Position numbers and translations under genes: made by a program | Source: CAVYEM01 sp963767635 | GTDB taxonomy: Bacteria > Vulcanimicrobiota > Vulcanimicrobiia > Vulcanimicrobiales > Vulcanimicrobiaceae | Assembly (NCBI GenBank): GCA_963767635.1 | Contig: CAVYEM010000001.1 | Coordinates: forward strand, 2,294,001 to 2,358,000 | DNA: 64,000 nucleotides | Direction: 5' to 3' | Notes under the pieces: generated by a model | The model's input: only the letters and a program-made list of their open reading frames with translations | What the model was told of the DNA's origin: nothing | Database searches by the model: none | Shown: in pieces, positions 1-8,138 of the stretch | Layout: each line of letters begins with the position of its first letter | Position numbering within the stretch: position 1 is the stretch's first letter

Positions 1-704
1 CCACGATTCCGACCAAGAAGTCGCAGGTCTTCACGACGGCCGAGGATGGTCAAACGTCGGTGGACATTCACGTGCTCCAGGGCGAGCGTCCCATGGCGGT
101 CGACAACAAGACGATGGGGCGCTTCCGTCTGGAAGGCATTCCGGCCGCACCGCGCGGCGTACCGCAAATCGAAGTGGCGTTCAACATCGATGCCAACGGC
201 ATCGTCAACGTGAGCGCCAAGGATCTGGGCACGGGCAAGGAGCAGGCGATCACGATAACGGCTTCGACGAACCTGAGCAAAGACGAAGTCGAACGCATGG
301 TCAAAGACGCGGAGTTGCAAGCGGCCACCGATAAATCGAAGCGCGAAGAAGCCGAAGTGCGCAACCAAGGTTCGAGCCTGATTTATTCAACGGAAAAATC
401 GCTCAAGGAAGTCGGCGACAAGCTCGACCCGGGTGCGCGCGGCGAGGTCGAGAGCGCACTCTCGGAGCTTAAGCGCGTGAGCGAGAACGGATCGATCGCG
501 GAAATCAAACCTGCGATCGAGCGGCTGCAGCAGGCCAGCTACAAAATGGCGGAGCTGCTGTATCAGAAGACGGCCGCGGCCGGCCCCAATGGTGCGGCGC
601 AGGACGGGCAAACCGCCGGTGAGGGCGCGCAGCCTGAAGGCGGCGCGGCGCCCGGCGAACCAAGCGAAGACGTCATCGACGCTGAATTCAAGGAAGCAAA
701 GTAA
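1..704 (+). CDS. dnaK: Hsp70 chaperone DnaK, C-terminal part (5' end outside window)
   Basis: The frame is open from base 3 and gives 233 residues up to the TAA at 702-704. It covers the substrate-binding beta-sandwich (QVFTTAEDGQTSV, then GRFRLEGIPAAPRGVPQIEV and FNIDANGIVNVSAKD) and the helical lid. It ends with the acidic tail typical of bacterial DnaK (DVIDAEFKEAK). The ATPase domain lies upstream of the window. DnaK binds exposed hydrophobic stretches in the cytoplasm and cycles with DnaJ (J-protein) and GrpE (nucleotide exchange), both encoded directly downstream in the order dnaK-grpE-dnaJ. Identification is secure; only the missing 5' part limits it. Confidence 0.97.
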   Translation, partial: TIPTKKSQVFTTAEDGQTSVDIHVLQGERPMAVDNKTMGRFRLEGIPAAPRGVPQIEVAFNIDANGIVNVSAKDLGTGKEQAITITASTNLSKDEVERMVKDAELQAATDKSKREEAEVRNQGSSLIYSTEKSLKEVGDKLDPGARGEVESALSELKRVSENGSIAEIKPAIERLQQASYKMAELLYQKTAAAGPNGAAQDGQTAGEGAQPEGGAAPGEPSEDVIDAEFKEAK

Positions 705-725
705 GAGCAGCACTCTTCGACGCAA

Positions 726-797
726 CTGTCCTCCAGACGCTCGAAGGCGGGGTCGTTCGGTAAACGACTCCGAGCCTTTCGGCCGGCTGGAGGACAG
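726..797 (+). promoter_or_regulatory. Long imperfect hairpin between dnaK and grpE
   Basis: Three nested arms make one 72-nt hairpin. Outer arms 726-736 and 787-797 are a perfect 11-bp inverted repeat (CTGTCCTCCAG / CTGGAGGACAG). Middle arms 742-748 and 774-781 pair with one bulge. Inner arms 749-757 and 763-771 pair over 9 bp with one G-T and a 5-nt CGGTA loop. No U-run follows, so it does not look like a simple intrinsic terminator. It may be an mRNA processing or stability element setting relative dnaK and grpE levels; that role is inference. It is not a CIRCE operator. Confidence 0.6.
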
Positions 798-829
798 GCT
801 TCGTCCAGGAGAGCCCCTTATCAAAAACC

Positions 830-1362
830 ATGCAAGATGAATACGTAACGCAAGCCGACGTCCCAACTTCGCCGGACGGTGAGAACGCCGTTGAGAACGG
901 TGAATTACAGGCGCAGCTGGATGCTGCCAACGCCAAAGCGGACGAAAATTACAAAAAGTTCCTGCTGGCGATGGCCGACTTCGAAAATTACAAGAAGCGC
1001 ATCGAACGGCAGTTTCGCGAGATCTCCGATGCAGGGCGGCGCGAGCTGCTCGAAGCTTCTTGCCTGTGCTCGATAACTTGGAACGGGCGCTTTCGTTCAC
1101 CGACGCGGATCCGCAGGCGCTTCGCAACGGCGTTTCACAAACGCTGCGTGGCTTTGAAACGGTGTTGGGAATGGAAGGCGTCAAACCAATCCAGACCAAA
1201 GGACGCAAATTTGATCCGAAGCTCGCGGAGGCCATCGGCACGCAGCATGCCGACGGCTGCGAGGAAGACGTCGTCCTTCAGGAAGCCGAGAAGGGCTACA
1301 TGATCGGCGAGGAGCTGCTGCGGCCCGCCAAGGTCATCGTCGCGAAAAACGCCGCTGAATGA
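830..1362 (+). CDS. grpE: Nucleotide exchange factor GrpE (single-base frame break near 1054)
   Basis: The first frame gives the N-terminal coiled-coil stalk (ANAKADENYKKFLLAMADFE, then NYKKRIERQFREISDAGRRE). From about 1058 the protein continues in another frame with LPVLDNLERALSF and the C-terminal beta-domain ending EELLRPAKVIVAKNAAE. Adding one base near 1052-1056 joins the halves into a 177-residue protein, normal for GrpE. Both halves are well conserved and the gene is normally essential, so a sequence error (a run of A shortened by one) is more likely than a real lesion. GrpE releases ADP from DnaK. The stop overlaps the dnaJ start (ATGA). A possible ribosome site AGGAG at 807-811 is unusually far from the ATG. 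Confidence 0.9.
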
Positions 1363-2378
1363 ATTACAAGGATTACTATCAAGTCCTTGGCATTCCGAAA
1401 AACGCGGCCGATAAAGACATCAAGTCGGCGTACCGCAAGCTCGCGCGCAAGTGGCATCCGGACGCGAACCCGAACAATCAACAAGAGTCCGAGGATCGCT
1501 TCAAAGAGATTCAAGAAGCGTACGAAGTGCTCGGCGATCCGGAAAAACGCCGCAAATACGACATGCTCGGCAGCAACTGGCAGCAGGCGGCTCAACAAGC
1601 CGAGCAGCAGCGCCGCTATCGCAACCAGCAAAACGAAACCTTCAACTTCAACTTCAACGATTTGGGCTCGGGCGGCGGAGCCGGCGCAGCCAGCGGTTTC
1701 TCGGATTTTTTCGACATGTTCTTTTCCGGAATCGGACGGCGTAATACCGCGCAAAGCACCGGCTTCGCGCAGCGCGGGCAGGATCTAGAAACGACGATCG
1801 AACTCACGCTGCGCGACGTCTACGACGGCGGCAAAAAATCGGTGTCGCTGCAAGTCGAAGACGTGTGTCAGCGATGCCGGGGCACAGGAACGGATCGCGG
1901 CAATTTGTGCTTGCAGTGCCACGGCACCGGCCGTCTTATCTCCACGAAGAAATTTGAAGTAACGATCCCCAAGGGCATCGCCGAGGGCCAGCGCATTCGC
2001 CTGGCCGCGCAAGGCGGCGCCGGCGTCGCCGGCGGACCCAACGGCGACTTGTTTCTCATCGTCAAATTGTTGGACGATCCTACCTATAAGCGCAAAGGCG
2101 ACGACCTATACGTCGACTTGCCCATCGTCGTTTACGATCTCGTCCTGGGCGGCGAGGTGAAAGTGCCGACGATGGGCGGCCAAGTGACGATGATGATCCC
2201 GGCCGGCACCCAGAACAATCGGCTCTTACGGCTCACGGGCAAAGGCATGCCCAAAGTGCGCAACGGCGGCATGGGCGACCAATACGTGCGCATCATCGGA
2301 CAACTTCCCACCGACTTGAGCGATAAGGAAAAGAAGCTTTTCAAAGAGCTTGCATCCTTACGCAATGGGAAAAAGTAG
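1359..2378 (+). CDS. dnaJ: DnaJ-family co-chaperone with half-size zinc domain
   Basis: 339 residues. The N-terminal J domain (about 1-66) carries the HPD tripeptide in ARKWHPDANPNNQ. A Gly/Phe-rich linker with FNFNFND and a GGGAGAASGF stretch follows. The zinc region has only two CxxCxGxG-type motifs (CQRCRGTG and CLQCHGTG), while classical DnaJ has four forming two zinc centres; one centre can be built here. The two beta-barrel client-binding domains follow (IPKGIAEGQRIRLAAQGG and later). It stimulates DnaK ATPase. It is translationally coupled to grpE by a 4-nt overlap. The intervening sequence is in frame, so the short zinc region is not an obvious sequence error. Confidence 0.93.
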   Translation: MNYKDYYQVLGIPKNAADKDIKSAYRKLARKWHPDANPNNQQESEDRFKEIQEAYEVLGDPEKRRKYDMLGSNWQQAAQQAEQQRRYRNQQNETFNFNFNDLGSGGGAGAASGFSDFFDMFFSGIGRRNTAQSTGFAQRGQDLETTIELTLRDVYDGGKKSVSLQVEDVCQRCRGTGTDRGNLCLQCHGTGRLISTKKFEVTIPKGIAEGQRIRLAAQGGAGVAGGPNGDLFLIVKLLDDPTYKRKGDDLYVDLPIVVYDLVLGGEVKVPTMGGQVTMMIPAGTQNNRLLRLTGKGMPKVRNGGMGDQYVRIIGQLPTDLSDKEKKLFKELASLRNGKK

Positions 2379-2404
2379 TCGCCCTCTTTTCAAAAGGAGC
2401 CCGG

Positions 2405-2768
2405 ATGATCAAAGATATCGCATTTACCGCCTACTCGGCAAAAGACGTAGCAGCCCTGCGCAAATTCTATTCGGATGCGCTCGGCATAAAATTCACGGAA
2501 CCGTACGCGGAAGACGGCGTCGAAAAATACGCCGAGGCGCCGGTCGGCAATGGCTGGTTTGCCGTCATGAGCACCGAGTGGCTCGAAACTAGGCCTTGCG
2601 GCGGCATTGCTTTCGAGGTCGACGACATTGCCGCGACAGCCGACGGTCTTCGAGCGCGCGGCGTCGACATGGAAGAGCTGCACGAATTGCCGACGTGCAA
2701 AATCAGACTCGTTCGCGGACCCAGAAGGCAACAAGGTTACGCTTCATCAAACGCTCGCATCACAGTAA
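2405..2768 (+). CDS. VOC/glyoxalase-like protein (frame break near 2707)
   Basis: The start follows an AAGGAG site 26 nt after dnaJ. Visible is a single vicinal-oxygen-chelate fold: MIKDIAFTAYSAKDVAALRK, then FYSDALGIKF, then GGIAFEVDDIAATADGLRARG. After TCKI the annotated frame turns to nonsense, but removing one A at about 2707 (CAGACTCG to CAGCTCG) restores the family ending FADPEGNKVTLHQTLASQ, giving 120 residues. The substrate is unknown. VOC proteins of this size include glyoxalases, dioxygenase-like and antibiotic-binding proteins. There is no metal-ligand set I can assign with confidence. Confidence 0.8.
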
Positions 2769-2776
2769 ACGCCGCG

Positions 2777-2809
2777 TTGTCATGCTGACCCCTTTTGTCA
2801 TGCTGACCC
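2777..2809 (+). repeat. Tandem 15-bp direct repeat (TTGTCATGCTGACCC)
   Basis: Two identical 15-mers start at 2777 and 2795 (period 18), just downstream of the VOC gene stop. A related, degenerate copy (TTGTCATGCCGAGCCC) follows the bifunctional nuclease gene at about 30492. All copies lie in intergenic DNA. They look like remnants of a short dispersed intergenic repeat; no function is assigned. Confidence 0.55.
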
Positions 2810-2852
2810 TTCGCCAAGCTCAGGACTTCGGCGTGTCGAAGCACGGAAGGCC

Positions 2853-2911
2853 GGGGGCCCCATGCGCTTTGCGCATGGGGGGCGTGGAGCCTGTAAGGCG
2901 GATACGCCTCT
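2853..2911 (+). repeat. Structured intergenic element, copy A
   Basis: The element begins GGGGGCCCC and forms a perfect 10-bp hairpin with a TTT loop (CCCCATGCGC / GCGCATGGGG, 2858-2880). A second stem follows, GGCG (2881-2884) pairing with CGCC (2905-2908). It encloses a small hairpin GCC-TGTAA-GGC and the sequences TGGAGC and GGATA. A second copy with the same linkers but different stem sequences lies at 50867-50925. This copy sits about 85 nt after the VOC stop and ends 4 nt before the next start codon. It may be a terminator, 3'-end processing signal or REP-like repeat. Confidence 0.6.
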
Positions 2912-2915
2912 TTAA

Positions 2916-4736
2916 ATGATGACCGGACACGGGCTGATGTGGTCCAGCATGTATCGGCCCGACAAACCTCAGGTTCGCAAGCGCGTCGATTGGCGAAGGA
3001 TCGGTGCGCTTTTTGCGCCGTACTGGAAGCAGCAGAGCATCGTTGTGGCGTGCATCGTGATCGCGGCGCTGATCGGACTGGCGCCGGCGTACTTGATCGC
3101 GCATATCATCGACAAAGCGCTACCGCAGGGCAGTTTTCGGGAAGTTGCCATCGATGTGGCCGGCATGCTGGGTGCAGCAGTGCTCACCATGCTGCTGGGC
3201 GTCCTGCAAGGCTATTTGAACTCCATCATCGGCGAAGGCATCATGCGCGACATGCGCACCAACTTGGTATCGCATCTCCACAAGATGCCGCTGGTATTCT
3301 TTACCGGAACCAAGACCGGAGAGATCATGAACCGCGTCTCAAACGACGTGGACAACATCGACAACGTCGTCACCGGAACGCTCACGTCGATATTGACGAA
3401 CGCGGTGACGATTGCGACGACGGTCGTCTGGATGTTCGTTTGGAACTGGCGGCTGGCTCTGCTCTCCATCGCCATCGTTCCCCTGATGGTTCTTCCACTG
3501 GCGCCGGTTGGGCGGCGCATGTACGAAATTCGCCGCAAAACGCGCGAAAAGCGCGACGAAATTGAATCGATCACGCAGGAAACGCTATCGATTTCCGGCA
3601 TCACGCTGATCAAATCCTTCGCCCGGGAAGCGTTCGAAAAGGCGCGCTTCTACCGCGCCGGAACGCAGCTCATGGACTTGGAAGTCCATCTTGCAATGGT
3701 CGGCCGCTGGTTCATCGCGGCGATCACGGCGATGGTAATCATCGGTCCCGCGATCGTTTGGCTTGGCGGAGGCTGGCTCGCGCTGCGCCACGCGATTGCC
3801 GTCGGCGTGGTCGTCGCCTTCGTCCAGTACATTCAGGGCCGCTTGTACGGGCCGGCCGCCTCGCTTGCCGGCATTCAGGTGCAGATTGTCAGCGCTCTGG
3901 CGGTGTTCGAGCGCATTTTTGATTACTTGGACATGACCCCCGAGGAGTATCATCCCTCAGGCGCCGACGCACCGGCCGAGATCGCCGGCGACATCCGGTT
4001 CGAGAACGTGGATTTCGCATACGAAGGCGATCGCAGCGTGCTGCATGGCGTGAGCTTGCACATCGCGCCCGGCCAAGCCGCGGCGTTCGTTGGGCCTTCC
4101 GGTGCCGGGAAAACGACGATCACTCAGCTCGTGCCGCGTTTTTACGATCCGCAGAGCGGCCGGGTGCTGGTAGACGGGCATGACGTGCGGACGCTCACGC
4201 TCGAATCGCTGCGGCGCGACATCGGCATCGTCACGCAGGAAACGTACCTCTTCCACGACACGGTGGCAACTAATCTGCGCTACGCGCGCCCCGACGCGAC
4301 CGAGGCGCAACTGCATGCCGCTGCACGCGCAGCGAACATTCACGATTTCATCATGTCGCTTCCGGCGGCGTACGATACCGTTGTGGGAGAGCGCGGCCAC
4401 AAGCTTTCAGGAGGCGAGCGCCAGCGTCTGGCGATCGCGCGCGTGCTGCTCAAAGATCCAAAAATTCTGATCTTGGACGAAGCGACGAGTTCGCTGGATT
4501 CGCACAACGAAGCGGCGATACAAGCCGCTCTCGCGGCCGTCATGCGGGGTCGAACGAGTTTGGTCATCGCGCATCGTTTGTCCACAATACTCTCCGCGGA
4601 CGTCATCTTCGTTGTGGAAGGCGGCCGCATCGTCGAGCAAGGAACGCACGCGGTGCTATTGGCGCGTGGAGGCGCATACGCGCGGCTGTACCGCAAGCAA
4701 TTTCGGGACGAGGAAGCGCTGGCGGCCTCTCCGTGA
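2916..4736 (+). CDS. ABC exporter, fused membrane and ATPase domains (MsbA/MdlB type)
   Basis: 606 residues. The N-terminal half is a six-helix type I exporter domain (about 45-330) with strongly hydrophobic segments such as SIVVACIVIAALIGLAPAYL. The C-terminal ATPase has Walker A GPSGAGKTT, signature LSGGERQR, Walker B ILILDEATSSLDS and an H-loop histidine in IAHRL. Family members work as homo- or heterodimers exporting lipids, peptides or drugs. No partner gene is next to it, so a homodimer is likely. The start could be either ATG of MM, or Met8 or Met12. The preceding structured repeat ends 4 nt upstream of the first ATG. The substrate cannot be told from sequence. Confidence 0.93.
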   Translation: MMTGHGLMWSSMYRPDKPQVRKRVDWRRIGALFAPYWKQQSIVVACIVIAALIGLAPAYLIAHIIDKALPQGSFREVAIDVAGMLGAAVLTMLLGVLQGYLNSIIGEGIMRDMRTNLVSHLHKMPLVFFTGTKTGEIMNRVSNDVDNIDNVVTGTLTSILTNAVTIATTVVWMFVWNWRLALLSIAIVPLMVLPLAPVGRRMYEIRRKTREKRDEIESITQETLSISGITLIKSFAREAFEKARFYRAGTQLMDLEVHLAMVGRWFIAAITAMVIIGPAIVWLGGGWLALRHAIAVGVVVAFVQYIQGRLYGPAASLAGIQVQIVSALAVFERIFDYLDMTPEEYHPSGADAPAEIAGDIRFENVDFAYEGDRSVLHGVSLHIAPGQAAAFVGPSGAGKTTITQLVPRFYDPQSGRVLVDGHDVRTLTLESLRRDIGIVTQETYLFHDTVATNLRYARPDATEAQLHAAARAANIHDFIMSLPAAYDTVVGERGHKLSGGERQRLAIARVLLKDPKILILDEATSSLDSHNEAAIQAALAAVMRGRTSLVIAHRLSTILSADVIFVVEGGRIVEQGTHAVLLARGGAYARLYRKQFRDEEALAASP

Positions 4737-4750
4737 CGCAGGCGTAACGC

Positions 4751-5462
4751 ATGCCTGCGCTGCAGGTCGCCGGTCTGATAAAACGTTACGGGAAAACCAC
4801 CGCCGTGGACGGCGTTTCTTTCGACGTGCGGGGCGGCGAAATCGTTGGACTTGCTCGGGCCGAACGGCGCCGGCAAGAGCACCACCTTTTTGTGCGCAGC
4901 GGGCCTGGTGCGCCCGGACGCCGGCACGTTTGCCTGGGACGGCACGCTCCTGGCCGGCGCCCGGGGACAAACCATTGCGCTCATTCCCGAGACGCCGGAC
5001 GTGTATCCGATGCTCACCGTTTGGGAGCACATGGTTTTCGTTGCAAAGAGCTGCCGGTTGGAGGCGGACTGGAGAGAACGCGCGCAAGCGTTGCTCGATC
5101 GGTTTTCACTGAGGGAGCAGCGAGACACGTTGGGCGGGGCGCTCTCCAAAGGGATGCGGCAGAAAACGCTCGTGGCAGCGACGGTGCTCGCGCGAACCCC
5201 CGTCATTTTGCTCGACGAGCCGTCAGTCGGCCTGGATCCGCTGGGGCAGCGGGAATTGCGGGATATCATTCGCGATCTCCGCGCGCAGGGGACCGCCGTC
5301 GTCATCAGCACCCACATGCTGGAACAAGCGCAAGCGATGTGCGATCGCGTCGTTATTTTGAAAAACGGACGCACGATTGCAAGCGGCACGTTCGATGAAC
5401 TGGCCGCGCGAGCGGGAAGTCACGCCAGCCCCGAAGATTTGTTTTTAGAACTGACCCGGTAG
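4751..5462 (+). CDS. ABC transporter ATP-binding protein (frame break near 4851)
   Basis: The first frame gives MPALQVAGLIKRYGKTTAVD through GEIVGL; the rest runs in the next frame from LGPNGAGKSTTF. Removing one T at 4851-4852 restores GEIVGLLGPNGAGKST (Walker A) and a 236-residue protein. Other motifs are signature LSKGMRQK, Walker B VILLDEPSVGLDP and H-loop ISTHML. LSKGMRQK is the signature variant seen in ABC-2 type exporters such as NodI/CcmA-like ATPases. The permease gene starts 8 nt downstream, so the two form one transporter. Confidence 0.9.
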
Positions 5463-5469
5463 CGACTCC

Positions 5470-7125
5470 ATGTTTGCCGACGTGCGCGCGCTTTGCTATT
5501 TGGAATACCGGCAGATCGTCAATCGGCTTCGCGCCGCGGTGCGCTCGCCCGGACGCCTTGTGATGTACGTCTTGGCAATTGCGTACTTCGGCACAGTCGT
5601 GGTCTGGCGCTCGCATCGCCTGTCGCCGGCGCCCATGCGTTTTTACGAACCGTATGCCGGAGCGACGATGTTTGCATACGTTGCGTTGATCGGCATTTTG
5701 GCGTATGGCGCGGCGTCCGGCATCGTCGGAGCGTTCTCTTCAGCGGCGGACGCGCGCTTTCTCACGGGCTGCGCCATAGGTGAACGCACCGTCGCCATGT
5801 GGCTGCAACTTCGGCGCTCCGCGGGCAACATCGGGCGGATGATCTTTACGGTGTTGTTTTACGCCGTGCTGTTCTCGCGTTCGGCAACGTTCGCCGCCAT
5901 CGCGTGGGTCACGCTCGGCGCAACGCTTATCGCCACGGCGCCGGCAATTCCCATGCTCAAACTCCGCCAGGCCGCAGGGAACGCAACGGCCCAAACCTTC
6001 GCGCTGGTAATGACGGCCATCGGTGTGGTCCCGATGCTGCTGCTCCTCTCGGGTTTGCCGGCGCCTTCCAAGGCTGCTGCAGGCATAGCGCACTTGGGCG
6101 CCGGGGCGGCGCTCAACGAACTGCTGGCAGGCAACCGCATCGCACTCGGCGCGCTGTATGCATTCGCCGTCGTGCTCGCCGGGCTTGCCTATGCGGCGGG
6201 CACCGATCTGTATCCGGAGTTGTACGCCGCATCACTGCGCGCGCTGGCATTTCGCGCCAAGCGGCAACGCGGTGCCGGTGCTGCCTTTACGGTGAACCAC
6301 AAGTACGAGGTTCGCAGCAGGCACGGAGCGTCGTCACGGGTCCTGAGCGGCCTGAACGGTCCGTGGACCATTGCGTGGAAGGAATGGGTCGGATTTGCCC
6401 GCTCACCCGGCGCTCGGCGCGCATTGTACGCGGGACTGACCTTTTGCGGCGCGTTGGGTGCGCTCGCCGGGACGATTGCCGCGCGCTCTCGCGATCCGCT
6501 TTCAGCCGGCATTTCCATTGCCGCGGTTGCGGCGAACATGATCGTCGTCATCGTCGCGATGGGGTCAGCCGTCGCCCTGGGCGCCGACCTGCAAAAGCCC
6601 CTGTGGTGGATGGGACCGGATCCGCTGTTCATGCGTTTATTGGCGTGGGTGGTGAGCACGTCGTGGCGTCTATCCGCATGTCTTTGCGCCGGGGTTTTGG
6701 GTTGGGCGATTGCGGCGCAGAATGCCGGCATCGCGTTCGCGGGCATTCCGCTTGCCATTGTGACGGTGCTGTACTTGCGGGCGATCGGCCTTGCGCTTTA
6801 CGCGCTTTTTCCAGCGAGCATCGATCAGCGCGGACCGCTGGCCATGTTTCGCGCACTCCTTACCTATTTGCTGGCGGCGCCTCCCGCCATCGCGGGCATC
6901 GTCGTGCTTGCGCTGGTGCACTCGACCGGCGCAGCCGTCGCAGCGGCCGTTACGCCGGCGCTCGTGGAAACTCTACTGCTGGTCGCCTTCGCCGCGCTCC
7001 GGATTGCCGGGAACGGCGCGGCATTCGCACGCGCCGAAGGAGCGTCAGCTAGTGTCCGTGCCGGCACAATATTTTATCGATCTCTATCGACGCCAGGCCG
7101 ATCCCTGGCATTTCGAAACGAATGA
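5470..7125 (+). CDS. ABC-2-type permease, polytopic membrane protein
   Basis: 551 residues with about twelve hydrophobic segments, for example VMYVLAIAYFGTVVV and TFALVMTAIGVVPMLLLLSG. A charged central loop (around 255-300) leads into a second membrane half. It lies 8 nt behind an ABC ATPase gene and is its likely channel partner; substrate unknown. The last 25 residues overlap the next gene by 74 nt and look non-native. A one-base shift near 7040 would stop the frame at TAG 7049-7051, directly before the next gene's GTG start, so the true end may be about 7051. Confidence 0.8.
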   Translation: MFADVRALCYLEYRQIVNRLRAAVRSPGRLVMYVLAIAYFGTVVVWRSHRLSPAPMRFYEPYAGATMFAYVALIGILAYGAASGIVGAFSSAADARFLTGCAIGERTVAMWLQLRRSAGNIGRMIFTVLFYAVLFSRSATFAAIAWVTLGATLIATAPAIPMLKLRQAAGNATAQTFALVMTAIGVVPMLLLLSGLPAPSKAAAGIAHLGAGAALNELLAGNRIALGALYAFAVVLAGLAYAAGTDLYPELYAASLRALAFRAKRQRGAGAAFTVNHKYEVRSRHGASSRVLSGLNGPWTIAWKEWVGFARSPGARRALYAGLTFCGALGALAGTIAARSRDPLSAGISIAAVAANMIVVIVAMGSAVALGADLQKPLWWMGPDPLFMRLLAWVVSTSWRLSACLCAGVLGWAIAAQNAGIAFAGIPLAIVTVLYLRAIGLALYALFPASIDQRGPLAMFRALLTYLLAAPPAIAGIVVLALVHSTGAAVAAAVTPALVETLLLVAFAALRIAGNGAAFARAEGASASVRAGTIFYRSLSTPGRSLAFRNE

Positions 7126-7624
7126 ATACGAGCGTGCGAAGTACGCCGCCACGCTAAACGCGTTGCCGCGAAACCGCTACGCCGATGCGCTCGAGATTGC
7201 GTGCTCCGTCGGCGTATTTACCAACATGCTCGCAGAACGCTGCGATGCGTTGCTCGCCCTCGATGTTTCCGCAGATGCTCTCCATCGGGCTCGCCGTAAC
7301 TGTGCTGCGCATTCGCAGGTGCGCTTCGAGCGGTGCGTCGTACCGTTGGAATTTCCGCAGCAAACATTCGATCTCACGACGATCTGCGAGATGGGTTATT
7401 ATTTGGACGCAAGCGACTTGCTGGCGCTGCGCGCGCAGGTCGTCGCGCACAGCCGCCCGGGTGCGCACGTGGTTTTGGTGCATTGGACGCCGGCGGTAGA
7501 GGGGCATGCCTCTACCGCCGAGCAGGTGCATGGCGCGTTTTTGGCCGCTTCGCAGCTGAGGACGCTGCACGGGTTTACGCAGCCCACATACCGTTTGGAC
7601 GTATTCGAAAAACGCGCTAATTAG
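7052..7624 (+). CDS. SAM-dependent methyltransferase, NodS-like
   Basis: 190 residues from GTG at 7052, preceded by GAAGGAG at 7036-7042. The opening FIDLYRRQADPWHFETNEYE matches the NodS/small-molecule methyltransferase family. ALEIACSVGVFTNMLA is the SAM-binding glycine region (one expected Gly replaced by Ser), LLALDVSADAL the acidic loop after strand 2, and FDLTTICEMGYYL motif IV. NodS enzymes N-methylate chitooligosaccharides, but close relatives act on other substrates. The gene follows an ABC-2 exporter pair, so modification of an exported compound is possible though unproven. Confidence 0.8.
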   Translation: MSVPAQYFIDLYRRQADPWHFETNEYERAKYAATLNALPRNRYADALEIACSVGVFTNMLAERCDALLALDVSADALHRARRNCAAHSQVRFERCVVPLEFPQQTFDLTTICEMGYYLDASDLLALRAQVVAHSRPGAHVVLVHWTPAVEGHASTAEQVHGAFLAASQLRTLHGFTQPTYRLDVFEKRAN

Positions 7625-7627
7625 AGG

Positions 7628-8020
7628 TTAGGTGCGTTCTTGCGCTTCTGCCTTCGCTTCGCGGTATTCTTCAATGTGCGAGTAAACCCGGTCCGGGAAT
7701 TTTAAATCGCGATACACGTTTCCGGCGTCGGGATCGTCAGGATTCGGAATGATCGGAAAGTCTTGCTGACGCTGGTATTCGAGAATCTTTTCACGCTTGG
7801 GCGGATTGTAGTCCCGATCTTCGACCTGCTTCACCAGCGCGCGAGCCTGCGCTTCGTCGACGCCGCTCTCTTTGCACAACAACTCGATCAGCACGGCTTC
7901 GTCGACGAAATGGCGAGCAATCATCACGAAGACAAGGCGCCCGTAATGCCCGATGTCCTCGCCGCGCTCCAGCGCGTCGAGCAGATGGCGCATCATCTCG
8001 TTCTTGCGAAGTTCATCCAT
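7628..8020 (-). CDS. Conserved-looking hypothetical protein, 130 aa
   Basis: I do not recognise the family. The protein is soluble, highly charged and mostly helical (MDELRKNEMMRHLLDALERG). A Pro-containing middle (DFPIIPNPDDPDAGNVYRD) is followed by an acidic helical tail ending EYREAKAEAQERT. There is no signal peptide and no cysteine cluster. The single Cys is in LIELLCKESGVDEAQARAL. It converges on the methyltransferase gene (3 nt between stops) and is divergent from hsp20. Good codon usage throughout and a start with no overlap argue that it is real. Confidence 0.7.
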   Translation of the reverse strand: MDELRKNEMMRHLLDALERGEDIGHYGRLVFVMIARHFVDEAVLIELLCKESGVDEAQARALVKQVEDRDYNPPKREKILEYQRQQDFPIIPNPDDPDAGNVYRDLKFPDRVYSHIEEYREAKAEAQERT

Positions 8021-8138
8021 GCGTTGCCTGTACCCAAACGTACGTTCGCATTAACGCTTCAGCAAGGCCCGTCGCGCGTTTGCCGCTCGTGCCGGCGGGT
8101 AGCATAACAGCGTATTTTATTCGCGTAGGAGCGTTCTG

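Noticed and set aside
705..829. CIRCE operator or heat-shock promoter in the dnaK-grpE gap
   Set aside because: No TTAGCACTC-N9-GAGTGCTAA-like sequence is present; the inverted repeat found is different and lies after dnaK.
5799..7052. A 417-codon ORF in the ABC permease region
   Set aside because: It is Arg-rich and out of frame with the hydrophobic permease.
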